The notes: generated by a model not told the origin, from the letters alone. Positions 24,622 through 34,075 are shown, counted from the stretch's first letter. The stretch: 64,000 bases of DNA from Pararhizobium sp. (GCA_030655075.1 JAURWE010000051.1:1-64000); one strand, 5' to 3'. Numbers and translations are program-made.

Positions 24622-25386
24622 ATGGCACTCCTATCCAAAAAACTGATTGCGGCCCTGGCGTTCGCTGCTGCGGCAAGCGTCGCCCTGCCCCCGGCCGCCT
24701 CGGCGCTGGACGACAAACAAAAAGAAGAAATGGGTGCCTTCATCAAGGAATACCTGCTGGCCAATCCGGAGCTCTTCGTCGAAATGCGCCAGGCGCTGGT
24801 CGACAAGCAGGAAGCGGCCCAGCGCATCGAGCAGAAGGCGGCCGTGTCCCAGAACGAGGCGGCGATCTTCTCGTCGGCCGACGACATCACGCTCGGCAAT
24901 CCCAAGGGTGACGTCACTGTCGTCGAGTTCTTCGACTACAATTGCGGCTACTGCAAGCGTGGCCTGCAGGACATGGATGCGCTGCTCGAAAGCGACCCGA
25001 ACCTGAAATTCGTGCTCAAGGAGCTGCCCATTCTCGGGCCCGATTCGCTGGCCGCCCACAAGGTCAGCGCCGCGTTCCGGCTGCTGGCGCCGGAGAAATA
25101 CGGCGACTTCCACCGGGCGCTGCTCGGCGGCAAACATGCCAACGAGGAGATCGCCGTGGCGCTCGCCGTCAAGCTCGGCGTGGCCGAGACCGATCTGCGC
25201 GCCAAGATGGACGCGACGCCGTACAAGGAGCAGGTCGACGGCATGCATGCGATGGCCGGGACGCTCGGAATCAGCGGCACGCCCGCCTATGTGATCGGCA
25301 AGGAAATCATCCCGGGCGCCGTCGGAGCGGAAGACATCGCCGCCAAGATCAACAATATCCGCAGCTGCGGCGAGGCCACCTGCTAG
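24622..25386 (+). CDS. DsbA-family periplasmic thiol oxidoreductase
   Basis: A 254-residue exported protein: signal peptide MALLSKKLIAALAFAAAASVALPPAASA, a helical N-terminal extension (about 30-90, as in the ScsC/DsbG-like and Com1 group), then a thioredoxin fold with the active site CGYC in VEFFDYNCGYCKRG and the cis-proline loop GISGTPAYVIG. It ends with a further cysteine pair, CGEATC. It probably forms or shuffles disulfides in the periplasm. It precedes aroQ by 120 bases. Confidence 0.93.
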   Translation: MALLSKKLIAALAFAAAASVALPPAASALDDKQKEEMGAFIKEYLLANPELFVEMRQALVDKQEAAQRIEQKAAVSQNEAAIFSSADDITLGNPKGDVTVVEFFDYNCGYCKRGLQDMDALLESDPNLKFVLKELPILGPDSLAAHKVSAAFRLLAPEKYGDFHRALLGGKHANEEIAVALAVKLGVAETDLRAKMDATPYKEQVDGMHAMAGTLGISGTPAYVIGKEIIPGAVGAEDIAAKINNIRSCGEATC

Positions 25387-25506
25387 ACGTAACGATCTCG
25401 ATTAAGCCACAGAGATTGTGGACAAACATCCGGCGCGTCCAAAGGGCTTTTCCTAGCGAGACCATCAGTCTATAGGTAGCCTTCGACGACGTGACCGGAA
25501 ATCTGA

Positions 25507-25944
25507 ATGGCATCGACGATCTTTGTTCTGAATGGCCCCAACCTCAACGCGCTGGGCAAGCGCGAGCCCGGTATCTATGGCGGCCAGACGCTGGCCGACA
25601 TAGAGGCCCTTTGCAAAGCCGAAGGCCAGACGCTCGGCTTCGATGTGGATTTCCGCCAGACCAACCACGAAGGCACGCTGGTCGACTGGCTGCACGAGGC
25701 CGGCGCTACGGCTGCCGGCGTCGCCATCAATGCCGGCGCCTACACCCATACCTCGATCGCCCTCCACGATGCGATCCGCGCCATCGCGGTTCCGGTGGTC
25801 GAACTGCACCTTTCAAACGTTCATGCACGCGAAGACTTCCGGCACACATCCATGATCGCACCCGCCGTAAAGGGCGTCATCTGCGGTTTTGGCGCCCACA
25901 GTTATGTTCTCGCGCTGCATGCCCTGAAATCCATTGTGAAATAA
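25507..25944 (+). CDS. aroQ: Type II 3-dehydroquinate dehydratase
   Basis: Third step of the shikimate pathway. The 145-residue protein has the family start IFVLNGPNLNALGKREPGIYGG with the catalytic tyrosine, the substrate loop INAGAYTHTSIALHDAI, and VVELHLSNVHAREDFRHTS with the active-site histidine. It leads an aroQ-accB-accC-aat cluster with 22 bases to accB, the order found in many alphaproteobacteria. Confidence 0.97.
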   Translation: MASTIFVLNGPNLNALGKREPGIYGGQTLADIEALCKAEGQTLGFDVDFRQTNHEGTLVDWLHEAGATAAGVAINAGAYTHTSIALHDAIRAIAVPVVELHLSNVHAREDFRHTSMIAPAVKGVICGFGAHSYVLALHALKSIVK

Positions 25945-25966
25945 GAAAAACAAGAGGCTCTCTTCC

Positions 25967-26440
25967 ATGGCTGACAAGAAACCGGGTATCGACCAGGCGT
26001 TGATCCGCGATCTCGCGAACATCCTCAATGAAACCGACCTGACCGAGATCGAAGTCGAGCAGAACGATCTGCGCATTCGCGTTTCGCGCGCCGGCACGCC
26101 GCACTATGTGGCCGCCCCGGTTGCCGCCCCTGCGGGTGTCGCCGTCGCCCAGTCCTCTGCGGCTGCGGCCGGGACGCCGGTTGCTGCCGAAAGCGGCCGC
26201 AATTCGAAGAATGCGGTCAACGCACCGATGGTCGGCACGGTCTACATGTCGCCGGCTCCCGGTTCGCGCCCCTTCGTCGAAGTCGGCGCCACGGTCAAGG
26301 AAGGCCAGACGATCCTGATCATTGAGGCCATGAAGACGATGAACCAGATCCCGGCACCGCGCTCGGGCAAGGTCACGGAAGTGCTGGTCGAAGACGGAAG
26401 CCCTGTCGAGTATGGCGAAGCCCTGATCGTCATCGAGTAA
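25967..26440 (+). CDS. accB: Biotin carboxyl carrier protein of acetyl-CoA carboxylase
   Basis: Carries the biotin that shuttles CO2 in malonyl-CoA synthesis, the entry to fatty acid synthesis. The 157-residue protein has a helical N-terminal segment, an Ala/Pro-rich linker (about 45-80) and the biotinyl domain with the attachment motif IIEAMKTMNQI. Eleven bases separate it from accC, and the two are almost certainly co-transcribed. Confidence 0.97.
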   Translation: MADKKPGIDQALIRDLANILNETDLTEIEVEQNDLRIRVSRAGTPHYVAAPVAAPAGVAVAQSSAAAAGTPVAAESGRNSKNAVNAPMVGTVYMSPAPGSRPFVEVGATVKEGQTILIIEAMKTMNQIPAPRSGKVTEVLVEDGSPVEYGEALIVIE

Positions 26441-26451
26441 GGCGCAAAAAC

Positions 26452-27810
26452 ATGATCTCCAAAGTCCTCATAGCCAATCGCGGCGAAATCGCCCTTCGCG
26501 TCCTGCGCGCCTGCAAGGAACTCGGCATTGCCACCGTGGCCGTGCATTCGACCGCCGATGCCGATGCCATGCATGTGCGGCTTGCAGACGAAAGCGTGTG
26601 CATCGGCCCGCCGCCCTCGCGCGACAGCTATCTGAATATCCACCAGATCGTCGCCGCCTGCGAAATCACCGGCGCCGATGCGGTGCATCCCGGCTACGGC
26701 TTCCTGTCGGAAAATGCCAAGTTCGCCGATATTCTCGACGCGCACGGCATTACCTTCATCGGGCCGACCGCCGACCATATCCGCATCATGGGCGACAAGA
26801 TCACCGCCAAGGAAACCGCCAAGGCGCTGGGCATTCCCGTCGTGCCCGGCTCGAGCGGCGAAGTGAAGCCGGAGAACGCGCTGGAGATCGCGCGTGAAAT
26901 CGGTTTCCCGGTGCTGATCAAGGCGACGGCCGGCGGCGGCGGCCGCGGCATGAAGATCGCCAAGGACGAATCGGAAGTCGAAGAGGCGGTTTCCACTGCC
27001 CGCTCCGAAGCACTTGCCGCTTTCGGCAACGACGCCGTCTACATGGAAAAATACCTGAGCACACCGCGCCACATCGAAATCCAGGTGGTGGGCGACGGCG
27101 AAGGCAATGCCATTCACCTGGGCGAACGCGACTGCTCGCTGCAGCGCCGCCACCAGAAGGTCTGGGAAGAGGCGAATTCGCCGGCGCTCAACCGCGACCA
27201 GCGCATGAAGATCGGCGAAGTTTGCGCCGATGCCATGCGCAAGCTGAAATACCGCGGCGCCGGCACGATCGAGTTTCTCTATGAAAACGGCGAGTTCTAT
27301 TTCATCGAGATGAACACCCGCCTGCAGGTCGAGCATCCGATTACCGAAGCGATCACCGGCATCGACCTGGTGCATGAACAGATCCGCGTCGCCTCGGGCG
27401 GCGGTCTTTCGGTGCGGCAGGAGGACATCAACTTCTCCGGCCATGCCATCGAATGCCGCATCAATGCCGAAGATCCGCGCACCTTCGTGCCGTCGCCCGG
27501 CACGATCACGCATTTCCATGCGCCGGGAGGCCTTGGCGTGCGCGTCGATTCCGGCGTCTATCAGGGCTACAAGATCCCGCCCTATTACGACAGCCTGATC
27601 GGCAAGCTGATCGTGCACGGGCGCACCCGCGTCGAATGCATGATGCGCCTGCGCCGCGTGCTCGACGAGTTCGTGATCGACGGCATCAAGACGACGCTGC
27701 CGCTGTTTCAGGACCTGATCAACAATCAGGACATCGCCAACGGCGACTACGACATCCACTGGCTCGAGCACTATCTGGCCGACAAGGCTGCAGCCGAAGC
27801 CGAGGCATGA
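26452..27810 (+). CDS. accC: Biotin carboxylase subunit of acetyl-CoA carboxylase
   Basis: ATP-grasp enzyme that carboxylates the biotin on AccB. The 452-residue protein begins MISKVLIANRGEIALRVLRACKELG and has the glycine-rich ATP loop KATAGGGGRGMKI, the catalytic region GERDCSLQRRHQKVWEEA and FIEMNTRLQVEHPITEAITG. Slightly longer than E. coli AccC (449). It follows accB and precedes aat with 4 bases between. Confidence 0.98.
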   Translation: MISKVLIANRGEIALRVLRACKELGIATVAVHSTADADAMHVRLADESVCIGPPPSRDSYLNIHQIVAACEITGADAVHPGYGFLSENAKFADILDAHGITFIGPTADHIRIMGDKITAKETAKALGIPVVPGSSGEVKPENALEIAREIGFPVLIKATAGGGGRGMKIAKDESEVEEAVSTARSEALAAFGNDAVYMEKYLSTPRHIEIQVVGDGEGNAIHLGERDCSLQRRHQKVWEEANSPALNRDQRMKIGEVCADAMRKLKYRGAGTIEFLYENGEFYFIEMNTRLQVEHPITEAITGIDLVHEQIRVASGGGLSVRQEDINFSGHAIECRINAEDPRTFVPSPGTITHFHAPGGLGVRVDSGVYQGYKIPPYYDSLIGKLIVHGRTRVECMMRLRRVLDEFVIDGIKTTLPLFQDLINNQDIANGDYDIHWLEHYLADKAAAEAEA

Positions 27811-27814
27811 TCCT

Positions 27815-28429
27815 ATGAAGGGCACGCGCAGCAGACATCCGGAAGTGACCCCGGACCTTCTGTTGCGTGCCTATTCCATCGGCCTGTTTCCCATGGCCGA
27901 CAATGCAGAAGACCCGGAGCTTTTCTGGGTCGAGCCGGATGTGCGCGGCGTCATTCCGCTCGACAGTTTCCACGTTTCCAAGAGTCTTGCCAAAACCATC
28001 CGCCGGGCGCCGTTCGACATCCGCGCGGACACGGCCTTCGAAGCGGTGCTGGCCGGCTGTGCGGAATCCGTGCCGGGGCGGCCGACGACCTGGATCAACG
28101 GCAAGATCCGCTCGCTCTATTCGACCCTGCACCGCATGGGCCATGCCCATTCCGTCGAAGCCTGGGAAGGCGAGGCGCTGGTCGGCGGCCTTTACGGCGT
28201 TTCGCTGGGAGCGGCGTTTTTCGGCGAGAGCATGTTTTCCCGCCGCACCGATGCGTCGAAGATCTGCCTGGTCAGCCTGGTCGAGCGGCTGCGCGCCAAG
28301 GGCTTCCGGCTGCTCGATGCACAGTTCACCACGGAGCACCTGAAGACGTTTGGCGCCGTCGATGTGGCGAAGTGGGACTATGAACGCATGCTGGCCGATG
28401 CCGTCGCTTCGCCCGATCTAATGTTCTGA
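27815..28429 (+). CDS. aat: Leucyl/phenylalanyl-tRNA-protein transferase
   Basis: Adds Leu or Phe to N-terminal Arg or Lys residues, marking proteins for ClpAP degradation by the N-end rule. The 204-residue protein shows the family core LLRAYSIGLFPMA, FWVEPDVRGVIPLD, GHAHSVEAWEGEALVGGLYGV and GAAFFGESMFSRRTDASK. Its start lies 4 bases behind the accC stop, so it is probably translated from the same mRNA. Confidence 0.96.
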   Translation: MKGTRSRHPEVTPDLLLRAYSIGLFPMADNAEDPELFWVEPDVRGVIPLDSFHVSKSLAKTIRRAPFDIRADTAFEAVLAGCAESVPGRPTTWINGKIRSLYSTLHRMGHAHSVEAWEGEALVGGLYGVSLGAAFFGESMFSRRTDASKICLVSLVERLRAKGFRLLDAQFTTEHLKTFGAVDVAKWDYERMLADAVASPDLMF

Positions 28430-28497
28430 CCGGACAGAATAATCCGGTGACCAGACGCGTTAACCTGCCAACACGCATTTTCGCAAGGGGGACCGCC

Positions 28498-29433
28498 ATG
28501 ACACGTTACATTCTTCCAGCTCTGCTGCTCGCACTGCTTTCGACCACGGCCGAGGCCAAGACCTATGCGGAAATGTTCGGCCCTGTGCCGCCGCTCCTCG
28601 ACGGGCTGACCAAGGCGAAGCTGGAATCGATGGACTTCAAGCAGGGCGAGATCGCGCTGCCGGGCGCCAAGGCGAAGCTCACCATTCCGGCTGGTTTCTA
28701 CTATCTCGACAAGGCCGATACGCGCAAAGTGCTGGTCGAGATGTGGGGCAATCCGCTGACCATCCAGGATGGCAGCCTCGGCATGATCTTTCCGGTGAAA
28801 TACACACCGCAGGCGCCTCAGTCCTGGAGTGCCGTGATCGACTATCTCGATGAAGGCTACGTCTCGGATGCCGATGCCGAATCCACCGATTTCAACGATC
28901 TTCTCGTGCAGCTGAAAAAAGCGTCGCAGGAGCAGAATGCCGAGCGCAAGACCTATGGGCAGGACCCGGTGACACTGGTCGGCTGGGCCTCCGCGCCGCT
29001 CTACGACAAGGCGAACCATACGCTGCACTGGGCGCGCGACCTCATCTTCGGCAACGATCCGAATGGGCCGCATACGCTGAACTATTCGGTGCGCATGCTC
29101 GGACGCGAAGGCATTCTGCAGCTGAATTTCGTTGCAGGCCTTAACCAGTTGCAGGAGATCAAGGACAGCATCCCTGCCGTCACCAAGCTCGCTGCGTTCG
29201 ATAGCGGACTGACCTACACGGACTTCAAGGACGGGGACAAGATGGCCGCCTATGGCATGGCCGGGCTGATCGCGGCAGGCGCAGGCGCCAAGATCGCCAC
29301 CAAACTCGGCCTTATCGCGCTGGCGCTGGCCTTTCTGAAAAAGGGCGGCTTCGTTCTGGCGCTGGTGGCCGGAGGCGGCCTTCTCAGTGGCATCAAACGG
29401 ATGTTCCAGCGCAAGGCGCCACCGGCCGCTTAA
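28498..29433 (+). CDS. DUF2167 family membrane-associated protein
   Basis: A 311-residue protein with a signal peptide (MTRYILPALLLALLSTTAEA), a large periplasmic part (about 20-250, with LPGAKAKLTIPAGFYYLD and VTLVGWASAPLYD) and a C-terminal hydrophobic region (about 255-300) ending in a basic cytoplasmic tail, the DUF2167 layout. Function unknown. The start at 28498 follows AAGGGGG; an in-frame ATG at 28447 is rejected because the signal peptide begins at 28498. It converges with the DUF2155 gene. Confidence 0.86.
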   Translation: MTRYILPALLLALLSTTAEAKTYAEMFGPVPPLLDGLTKAKLESMDFKQGEIALPGAKAKLTIPAGFYYLDKADTRKVLVEMWGNPLTIQDGSLGMIFPVKYTPQAPQSWSAVIDYLDEGYVSDADAESTDFNDLLVQLKKASQEQNAERKTYGQDPVTLVGWASAPLYDKANHTLHWARDLIFGNDPNGPHTLNYSVRMLGREGILQLNFVAGLNQLQEIKDSIPAVTKLAAFDSGLTYTDFKDGDKMAAYGMAGLIAAGAGAKIATKLGLIALALAFLKKGGFVLALVAGGGLLSGIKRMFQRKAPPAA

Positions 29434-29457
29434 GTTCAGCGTAGTGGAAAACCGGAA

Positions 29458-29901
29458 TTACTGCGCCGCCGCATCATCCGGCGGCGGCAGGTCGGACTTG
29501 GCCTTGCATTCCTTCAGCCAGACGTCATAGACCGGGTGCTCGACGGCGTTGAGGCCCGGGCTGTCGGCGAACATCCAGCCGGTGAAGATGCGGCGGATCT
29601 TGCGGTCGAGCGTGATCTCATCGACCTCGACGAAGGTGGTGGTCTTCGGCGCTTCCGTGTCGTCGCGATTGTAGCAGACGCGCGGCGTCACCTGCAGCGC
29701 ACCGAATTGCACGGTCTCGCCGATATAGACATCGAATGTGGTGATGCGGCCGGTGATCTTGTCGATGCCGGAGAAGACGGCGACGGCATTGGTGATGCGC
29801 TCGGCCTTGACAGCAACCGCGCCCAGCGAAACCGCAGCGAACACGGCTGCGGCAGCGGCAAACGCAAGCCGCGCCCGGTTTCGCTTATTCTTGAAGGTCA
29901 T
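29458..29901 (-). CDS. DUF2155 family periplasmic protein
   Basis: A 147-residue protein with an N-terminal basic segment and hydrophobic export signal (AFAAAAAVFAAVSLGAVAVKA), then the DUF2155 core ERITNAVAVFSGIDKITGRITTFDVYIGETVQFGAL, VTPRVCYNRDDTEAPKTTTFVEVDE and IFTGWMFADSPGLNAVEHPVYDVWLKEC with two conserved cysteines. Often found next to the NDUFA12-like gene in alphaproteobacteria, as here (78 bases downstream of it). Role unknown. Confidence 0.9.
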   Translation of the reverse strand: MTFKNKRNRARLAFAAAAAVFAAVSLGAVAVKAERITNAVAVFSGIDKITGRITTFDVYIGETVQFGALQVTPRVCYNRDDTEAPKTTTFVEVDEITLDRKIRRIFTGWMFADSPGLNAVEHPVYDVWLKECKAKSDLPPPDDAAAQ

Positions 29902-29979
29902 TCCCGCCCGTCTCCCGCGCGATTCTCGTCACCACTGTCTGCCGGAACAGCTAGGGGTGAAATGTGTCCAAAAACCGTG

Positions 29980-30378
29980 TCAGGAGCGCGGCGTCCAGGC
30001 ATCGTAATCGCCGGTGACGCGCGGACGCTCGCCCGGACGGGCAATGGAGCCGATCGGGCGATAGGCATTGGCGGAACCGGTCTGGTTGGCGCGGTGGGCC
30101 ACTTCCCAGTCGCGCGCCTTGTACTGTTCGTCGGCCGGCGAAACGTCGGTGCGGTGATGCATCCAGCCGTGCCAGCCGGGCGGAATGGCGGACGCTTCGG
30201 CATAGCCGTTGTAGATCACCCAGCGCCGCGTGCGGCCTTCGGAATCCTTGCCGCCGGTGTAATAGACATTGCCGAGTTCGTCTTCGCCGACGCGGGTGCC
30301 GAAGCGCCACGTGTGGAAGCGCGTTCCCATCGTCTGTCCGTTCCACCAGGTGAAAATTTGCAGCATAAGCTTCATCAT
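29980..30378 (-). CDS. NADH:ubiquinone oxidoreductase accessory subunit, NDUFA12 type
   Basis: A 132-residue homologue of mitochondrial complex I subunit B17.2, found in alphaproteobacterial complex I. Characteristic segments are FTWWNGQTMGTRFHTWRFG, VGEDELGNVYYTGG, RRWVIYNGYAEASAIPPGWHGWMHH and a Pro-rich end with GDYDAWTPRS. Two adjacent ATGs are possible starts (30378 or 30375). It probably binds the peripheral arm near the quinone site. Confidence 0.93.
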   Translation of the reverse strand: MMKLMLQIFTWWNGQTMGTRFHTWRFGTRVGEDELGNVYYTGGKDSEGRTRRWVIYNGYAEASAIPPGWHGWMHHRTDVSPADEQYKARDWEVAHRANQTGSANAYRPIGSIARPGERPRVTGDYDAWTPRS

Positions 30379-30578
30379 AGCCGTTCTTGACCTTCCGTCC
30401 CTGATCGCAAAAGCGGGGCAACAGTCCTTTTTTGCTTATGCCGCGACGATGGCACCTTGTCCAGTGTTTCCGGTCTTTCCAGCAAGGATTTGAACGGACA
30501 TGTTGACGCTGGCGAGGCGGCCCGCCCTGTTGCATTTGGCCGAGGACGGCAAGGAATATCCGGTCGAGTAAGGTTTCG

Positions 30579-31073
30579 TCAGGCCAGCGGCTTTTCGAAG
30601 ACAAAGGCCGGAATGCCAGACTGGCCGCCGCAATCGGATGTCTCACCGACGCGCACGAACCCATGCTGCTCGTAAAAGGCGATGGCACTGAGGTTTTTTG
30701 GCTCGACCTCGAGGCGCATCTGCGAGGCATCGGGGAAGCAGGTTTCAAGCTCGGCGAACAGGTCACGGCCGATGCCCTGGCGCTGGTACTTCGGCAGGAC
30801 ATAGAGCTGATGCAGGATCGCGGTGCGGGCAAGCGCCGGCGACATGGACGCAAAGCCCATGCCGGCCAGATCCTCGCCGTTGTCGGCGACGACGAACTCG
30901 CCGCCCTTGGTGGCCAGCCGGGCTTTCAGCGCCGGCACCGAATGCCAGAGCCCCGTCAGTTCGTTGACCTTCTCGACGCCGTAGATCGTGTCATAGGTGG
31001 CATGCCAGGTTTCCGACAGCAACGCGCTGATCTTGGCCAGATCGCGCTCCGATGCCGTGCGGACGAAGAACAC
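30579..31073 (-). CDS. GNAT-family N-acetyltransferase
   Basis: A 164-residue acetyl-CoA-dependent acyltransferase. The fold is seen in FVRTASERDLAKISALLSETW, the beta-4 strand LHQLYVLPKYQRQGIGRDLF with the acetyl-CoA pyrophosphate loop RQGIG, and LEVEPKNLSAIAFYEQHGF. The acceptor is unknown. Its start lies 4 bases after the gatB stop, so it is translated from the gatB message. Confidence 0.9.
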   Translation of the reverse strand: MFFVRTASERDLAKISALLSETWHATYDTIYGVEKVNELTGLWHSVPALKARLATKGGEFVVADNGEDLAGMGFASMSPALARTAILHQLYVLPKYQRQGIGRDLFAELETCFPDASQMRLEVEPKNLSAIAFYEQHGFVRVGETSDCGGQSGIPAFVFEKPLA

Positions 31074-31077
31074 GGCG

Positions 31078-32583
31078 CTATTCCTCGACGATGCCGAGCT
31101 TGGCCTTGACCAGAGCCTGCAGCTGCTGCGGATTGGCCTTGCCGCCGGTCGCCTTCATGACCTGACCGACGAACCAGCCGGCAAGGGCGGGCTTCAGCTT
31201 GGCCTGTTCGGCTTTGTCCGGGTTGGCGGCGATCACCTCTTCGACGGCGGCCTCGATGGCGCCGGTGTCGGTGACCTGCTTCATGCCGCGGGCTTCGACG
31301 ACGTCGGCCGGGTTTCCGCCTTCGGTCCAGATGATTTCGAACAGGTCCTTGGCGATCTTGCCGGAGATGGTTTCGGCCTTGATCAGATCCAAAATACCGC
31401 CGAGCTGAGCGGGGGAAACTGGAGTCTCTTCAATGTCTTTGCCGGCTTTGTTCAAGGCGCCAAGCAGGTCGTTGATCACCCAGTTCGCGGCTATCTTGCC
31501 GTCGCGGCCGCTCGCGACGGCCTCGAAATAATCGGCGATCGCTTTTTCGGAGACAAGCACCGAGGCATCGTAGATGGTGAGGCCGAGGTCGCGCACAAAG
31601 CGCTCCTTCTTCTCGTCCGGCAGCTCCGGCAGATCTGCCCGCAACGCCTTGACGAAGGCGTCGTCGAATTCAAGCGGCAGCAGGTCGGGATCGGGGAAAT
31701 AGCGGTAGTCGTGCGCATCTTCCTTGGAGCGCATCGAGCGTGTTTCGCCCTTGCCCGGATCGAACAGGCGGGTTTCCTGATCGATCGAGCCGCCGTCTTC
31801 GAGGATGGCGATCTGGCGGCGGGCTTCGTACTCGATCGCCTGACCCATGAAGCGGATCGAGTTGACGTTCTTGATCTCGCAGCGCGTGCCGAAATCCGTG
31901 CCCGGACGGCGTACGGAAACGTTGACGTCGGCGCGCATCGAGCCCTCGTCCATGTTGCCGTCGCAGGTGCCGAGATACCGCACGATCGAGCGCAGCTTGG
32001 TCATGTAGGCCTTTGCCTCATCGGAAGAGCGCATGTCGGGCTTCGAGACGATCTCCATCAGCGCCACGCCGGAGCGGTTGAGATCGACGTAGGACATGGT
32101 TGGGTGCTGATCGTGCATCGACTTGCCGGCATCCTGCTCCAGATGCAGGCGTTCGATGCCGATCTCGACATCCTCGAACTGGCCCTGACGGTCGGGACCG
32201 ACGGAAATGACGATCTGGCCTTCACCGACGATCGGGTCCTTGAACTGCGAGATCTGGTAGCCTTGCGGCAGGTCCGGATAAAAATAGTTCTTGCGGTCGA
32301 AGATCGAGCGGTTGTTGATCTTGGCCTTGAGGCCGAGGCCGGTGCGCACGGCCTGGCGAACGCATTCCTCGTTGATCACAGGCAGCATTCCCGGCATGGC
32401 CGCATCGACGAGCGAGACGTTGGAGTTCGGCGCATTGCCGAAGGTGGTGGAGGCGCCTGAAAACAGTTTTGAATTGCTGGTGACCTGCGCGTGCACCTCA
32501 AGCCCGATGATGACTTCCCAGTCGCCCGTGGCGCCTGGAATATAACGTTTCGGTTCGGAAATGCGGACGTCGACAAGGGTCAT
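31078..32583 (-). CDS. gatB: Asp-tRNA(Asn)/Glu-tRNA(Gln) amidotransferase subunit B
   Basis: Part of GatCAB, which converts misacylated Glu-tRNA(Gln) or Asp-tRNA(Asn) to the cognate forms. The 501-residue protein has the kinase-like N-terminal core (WEVIIGLEVHAQVTSNSKLFSGA, NYFYPDLPQGYQISQF, DLNRSGVALMEIVS) and the C-terminal YqeY tail domain (VMKATGGKANPQQLQALVKAKL). Unlike the compact gatCAB operons of many bacteria, it is separated from gatCA by two GNAT genes and an opposing gene. Confidence 0.98.
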   Translation of the reverse strand: MTLVDVRISEPKRYIPGATGDWEVIIGLEVHAQVTSNSKLFSGASTTFGNAPNSNVSLVDAAMPGMLPVINEECVRQAVRTGLGLKAKINNRSIFDRKNYFYPDLPQGYQISQFKDPIVGEGQIVISVGPDRQGQFEDVEIGIERLHLEQDAGKSMHDQHPTMSYVDLNRSGVALMEIVSKPDMRSSDEAKAYMTKLRSIVRYLGTCDGNMDEGSMRADVNVSVRRPGTDFGTRCEIKNVNSIRFMGQAIEYEARRQIAILEDGGSIDQETRLFDPGKGETRSMRSKEDAHDYRYFPDPDLLPLEFDDAFVKALRADLPELPDEKKERFVRDLGLTIYDASVLVSEKAIADYFEAVASGRDGKIAANWVINDLLGALNKAGKDIEETPVSPAQLGGILDLIKAETISGKIAKDLFEIIWTEGGNPADVVEARGMKQVTDTGAIEAAVEEVIAANPDKAEQAKLKPALAGWFVGQVMKATGGKANPQQLQALVKAKLGIVEE

Positions 32584-32697
32584 GACATGCTCTTTTGCGG
32601 CTTTAAATCTTGCCCCTTCGCTAAAGCAATTGATGCTGAGGCGCAAGGCTTTCGGGGCAATCGGGGCTGCGACCCCCCTGCCCGGCGCAGCCGCGCC

Positions 32698-32991
32698 ATG
32701 CTATCGAACGGCATGCAAATCCATCTCATCGCGTTTGCGATTCTGCTCACGATCAACATCACAACTTTCCTCGCCTTCCGGCGGGACAAGCAGGCCGCGC
32801 GGAGCGGCGAGCGGCGCACGCCCGAGCGACAGCTTCTCTGGCTCGCCGTCTTCGGCGGCAGTCTCGGTGCGCTCGCCGCCCAGCAGATCCTGCGCCACAA
32901 GACGCGAAAACAGCCGTTCCGCTCGATCCTGATCGGCATCGCCCTCGTCCATATCGCGCTTGTTGCCGTCTGGATTTTTGTCCCGGCTTGA
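32698..32991 (+). CDS. DUF1294 family membrane protein
   Basis: A 97-residue inner-membrane protein with three predicted hydrophobic segments (IHLIAFAILLTINITTFLAF, LLWLAVFGGSLGALAAQ, ILIGIALVHIALVAVWIF) and the DUF1294 hallmark RRDKQAARSGERRTPERQLLWLAVFGGSLGA followed by RHKTRKQPFR. The start may be 32698 or 32713; neither has a strong ribosome site. It is divergent from gatB. Function unknown. Confidence 0.86.
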   Translation: MLSNGMQIHLIAFAILLTINITTFLAFRRDKQAARSGERRTPERQLLWLAVFGGSLGALAAQQILRHKTRKQPFRSILIGIALVHIALVAVWIFVPA

Positions 32992-33012
32992 TGGCTCCGG
33001 AGGCGTTTCTTC

Positions 33013-33522
33013 TCAGAAATCGAAACCATGGGTCGGCGGTGGTTCTTCGATCAGCACCTTGCTCAAGCCGACGGTCTCGACGTTGCGGTCGAGTTTGGGC
33101 GAATAGACGACCGACAGCCAACTGATGGCAAAACCGTGTTTCTGGAAGAAGCTGATGGCCTGGGCATTCTTGGCGTGGGTTTCGAGGCTCGCCACCGCGT
33201 GGCCGCGCCCGGCGATCCGGCTTTCGGTTTCGGCCAGCAATTTCGAGCCGATGCCTTGGCGCTGCCGGGACGGATCGACCCAGAGATCGGTGATGTTGCC
33301 ATCGCCATTTTCGCGGGCTGCCCATCCACACACCACGGCACCGCTTTCGGCGACATCGACGCCCAGCCAGCGGTCGTTCAAAAAGGTCTGGAAGGAATGA
33401 TGGACGCTGTCGCGCATGCTGGCGGGATCGACAAGGCCGGAGACAGCCTTTTCCCACGCGGCAAGGCCGATTGCAGCCAGAAGCCGCAGTTCACCCTCAT
33501 GCGCAGGCCTTACGATGATCAT
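33013..33522 (-). CDS. GNAT-family N-acetyltransferase (second of a tandem pair)
   Basis: A 169-residue GNAT protein with IVRPAHEGELRLLAAIGLAAWEKA at the start, the acetyl-CoA loop in NITDLWVDPSRQRQGIGSKLL, and LETHAKNAQAISFFQKHGF. It is clearly related to the gene just upstream (shared IGxAAW, GWxAR, SDLWV/TDLWV, ETxHANAQA patterns). The spacing of 31 bases suggests one transcript. The acceptor is unknown. Confidence 0.9.
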   Translation of the reverse strand: MIIVRPAHEGELRLLAAIGLAAWEKAVSGLVDPASMRDSVHHSFQTFLNDRWLGVDVAESGAVVCGWAARENGDGNITDLWVDPSRQRQGIGSKLLAETESRIAGRGHAVASLETHAKNAQAISFFQKHGFAISWLSVVYSPKLDRNVETVGLSKVLIEEPPPTHGFDF

Positions 33523-33553
33523 GCGTCTTTATCCTCCGGCATGAAATAGAGCA

Positions 33554-34075
33554 TCACACCAGCAGTTTTTCCAGCAGCACCCTGATCATATTCAGCCCGA
33601 GCGATGGAGAAAAACTCTTTCCCCGCCCGATCTCGGTAAAACCCAGCCGCTGATAGAGCGCCAGGGCCTGGGCATTGGCGTGGTCGGTCTCGATGGTGGC
33701 GACCTCCAGCCCGTCGGCGCGCATGCGGGCGAGCAGTTCGGCGACGAGTGCCGAGCCGATGCCCTTGCCCTGCCATTCCGGAAGCACCCAGAGATCGGAG
33801 AGATAGTTCCAGGAGCGGGAGCGGTCGCCGGGATGCTCGCGGCTGTCGCGCGCACCCCAGCCGAGGATCGTGTCTCCGGCAACAGCCACCAGCACTTCGG
33901 CATCGGGCTTGCGGGCAAAATCGGCAAAGGAGGCCTCGACGCGCTGCTCGACATCCTCGAGGAACCAGTCCGCATGGGTCCGGTTGGCCATCCAGGCGGC
34001 AAAGCCGATGCGCGCGACGGCACCGGCTTCAAAGCCCTGCATGGTGCGGATGCGGAAGGCGGGTGTTACCACCAC
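33554..34075 (-). CDS. GNAT-family N-acetyltransferase (first of a tandem pair)
   Basis: A 173-residue GNAT protein with the acetyl-CoA loop in YLSDLWVLPEWQGKGIGSALV and the late motif IETDHANAQALALYQRLGF. Its start codon lies inside the last 10 bases of gatA, so it is translationally linked to the amidotransferase gene. A paralog of the downstream GNAT gene, presumably by tandem duplication. Confidence 0.9.
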   Translation of the reverse strand: MVVTPAFRIRTMQGFEAGAVARIGFAAWMANRTHADWFLEDVEQRVEASFADFARKPDAEVLVAVAGDTILGWGARDSREHPGDRSRSWNYLSDLWVLPEWQGKGIGSALVAELLARMRADGLEVATIETDHANAQALALYQRLGFTEIGRGKSFSPSLGLNMIRVLLEKLLV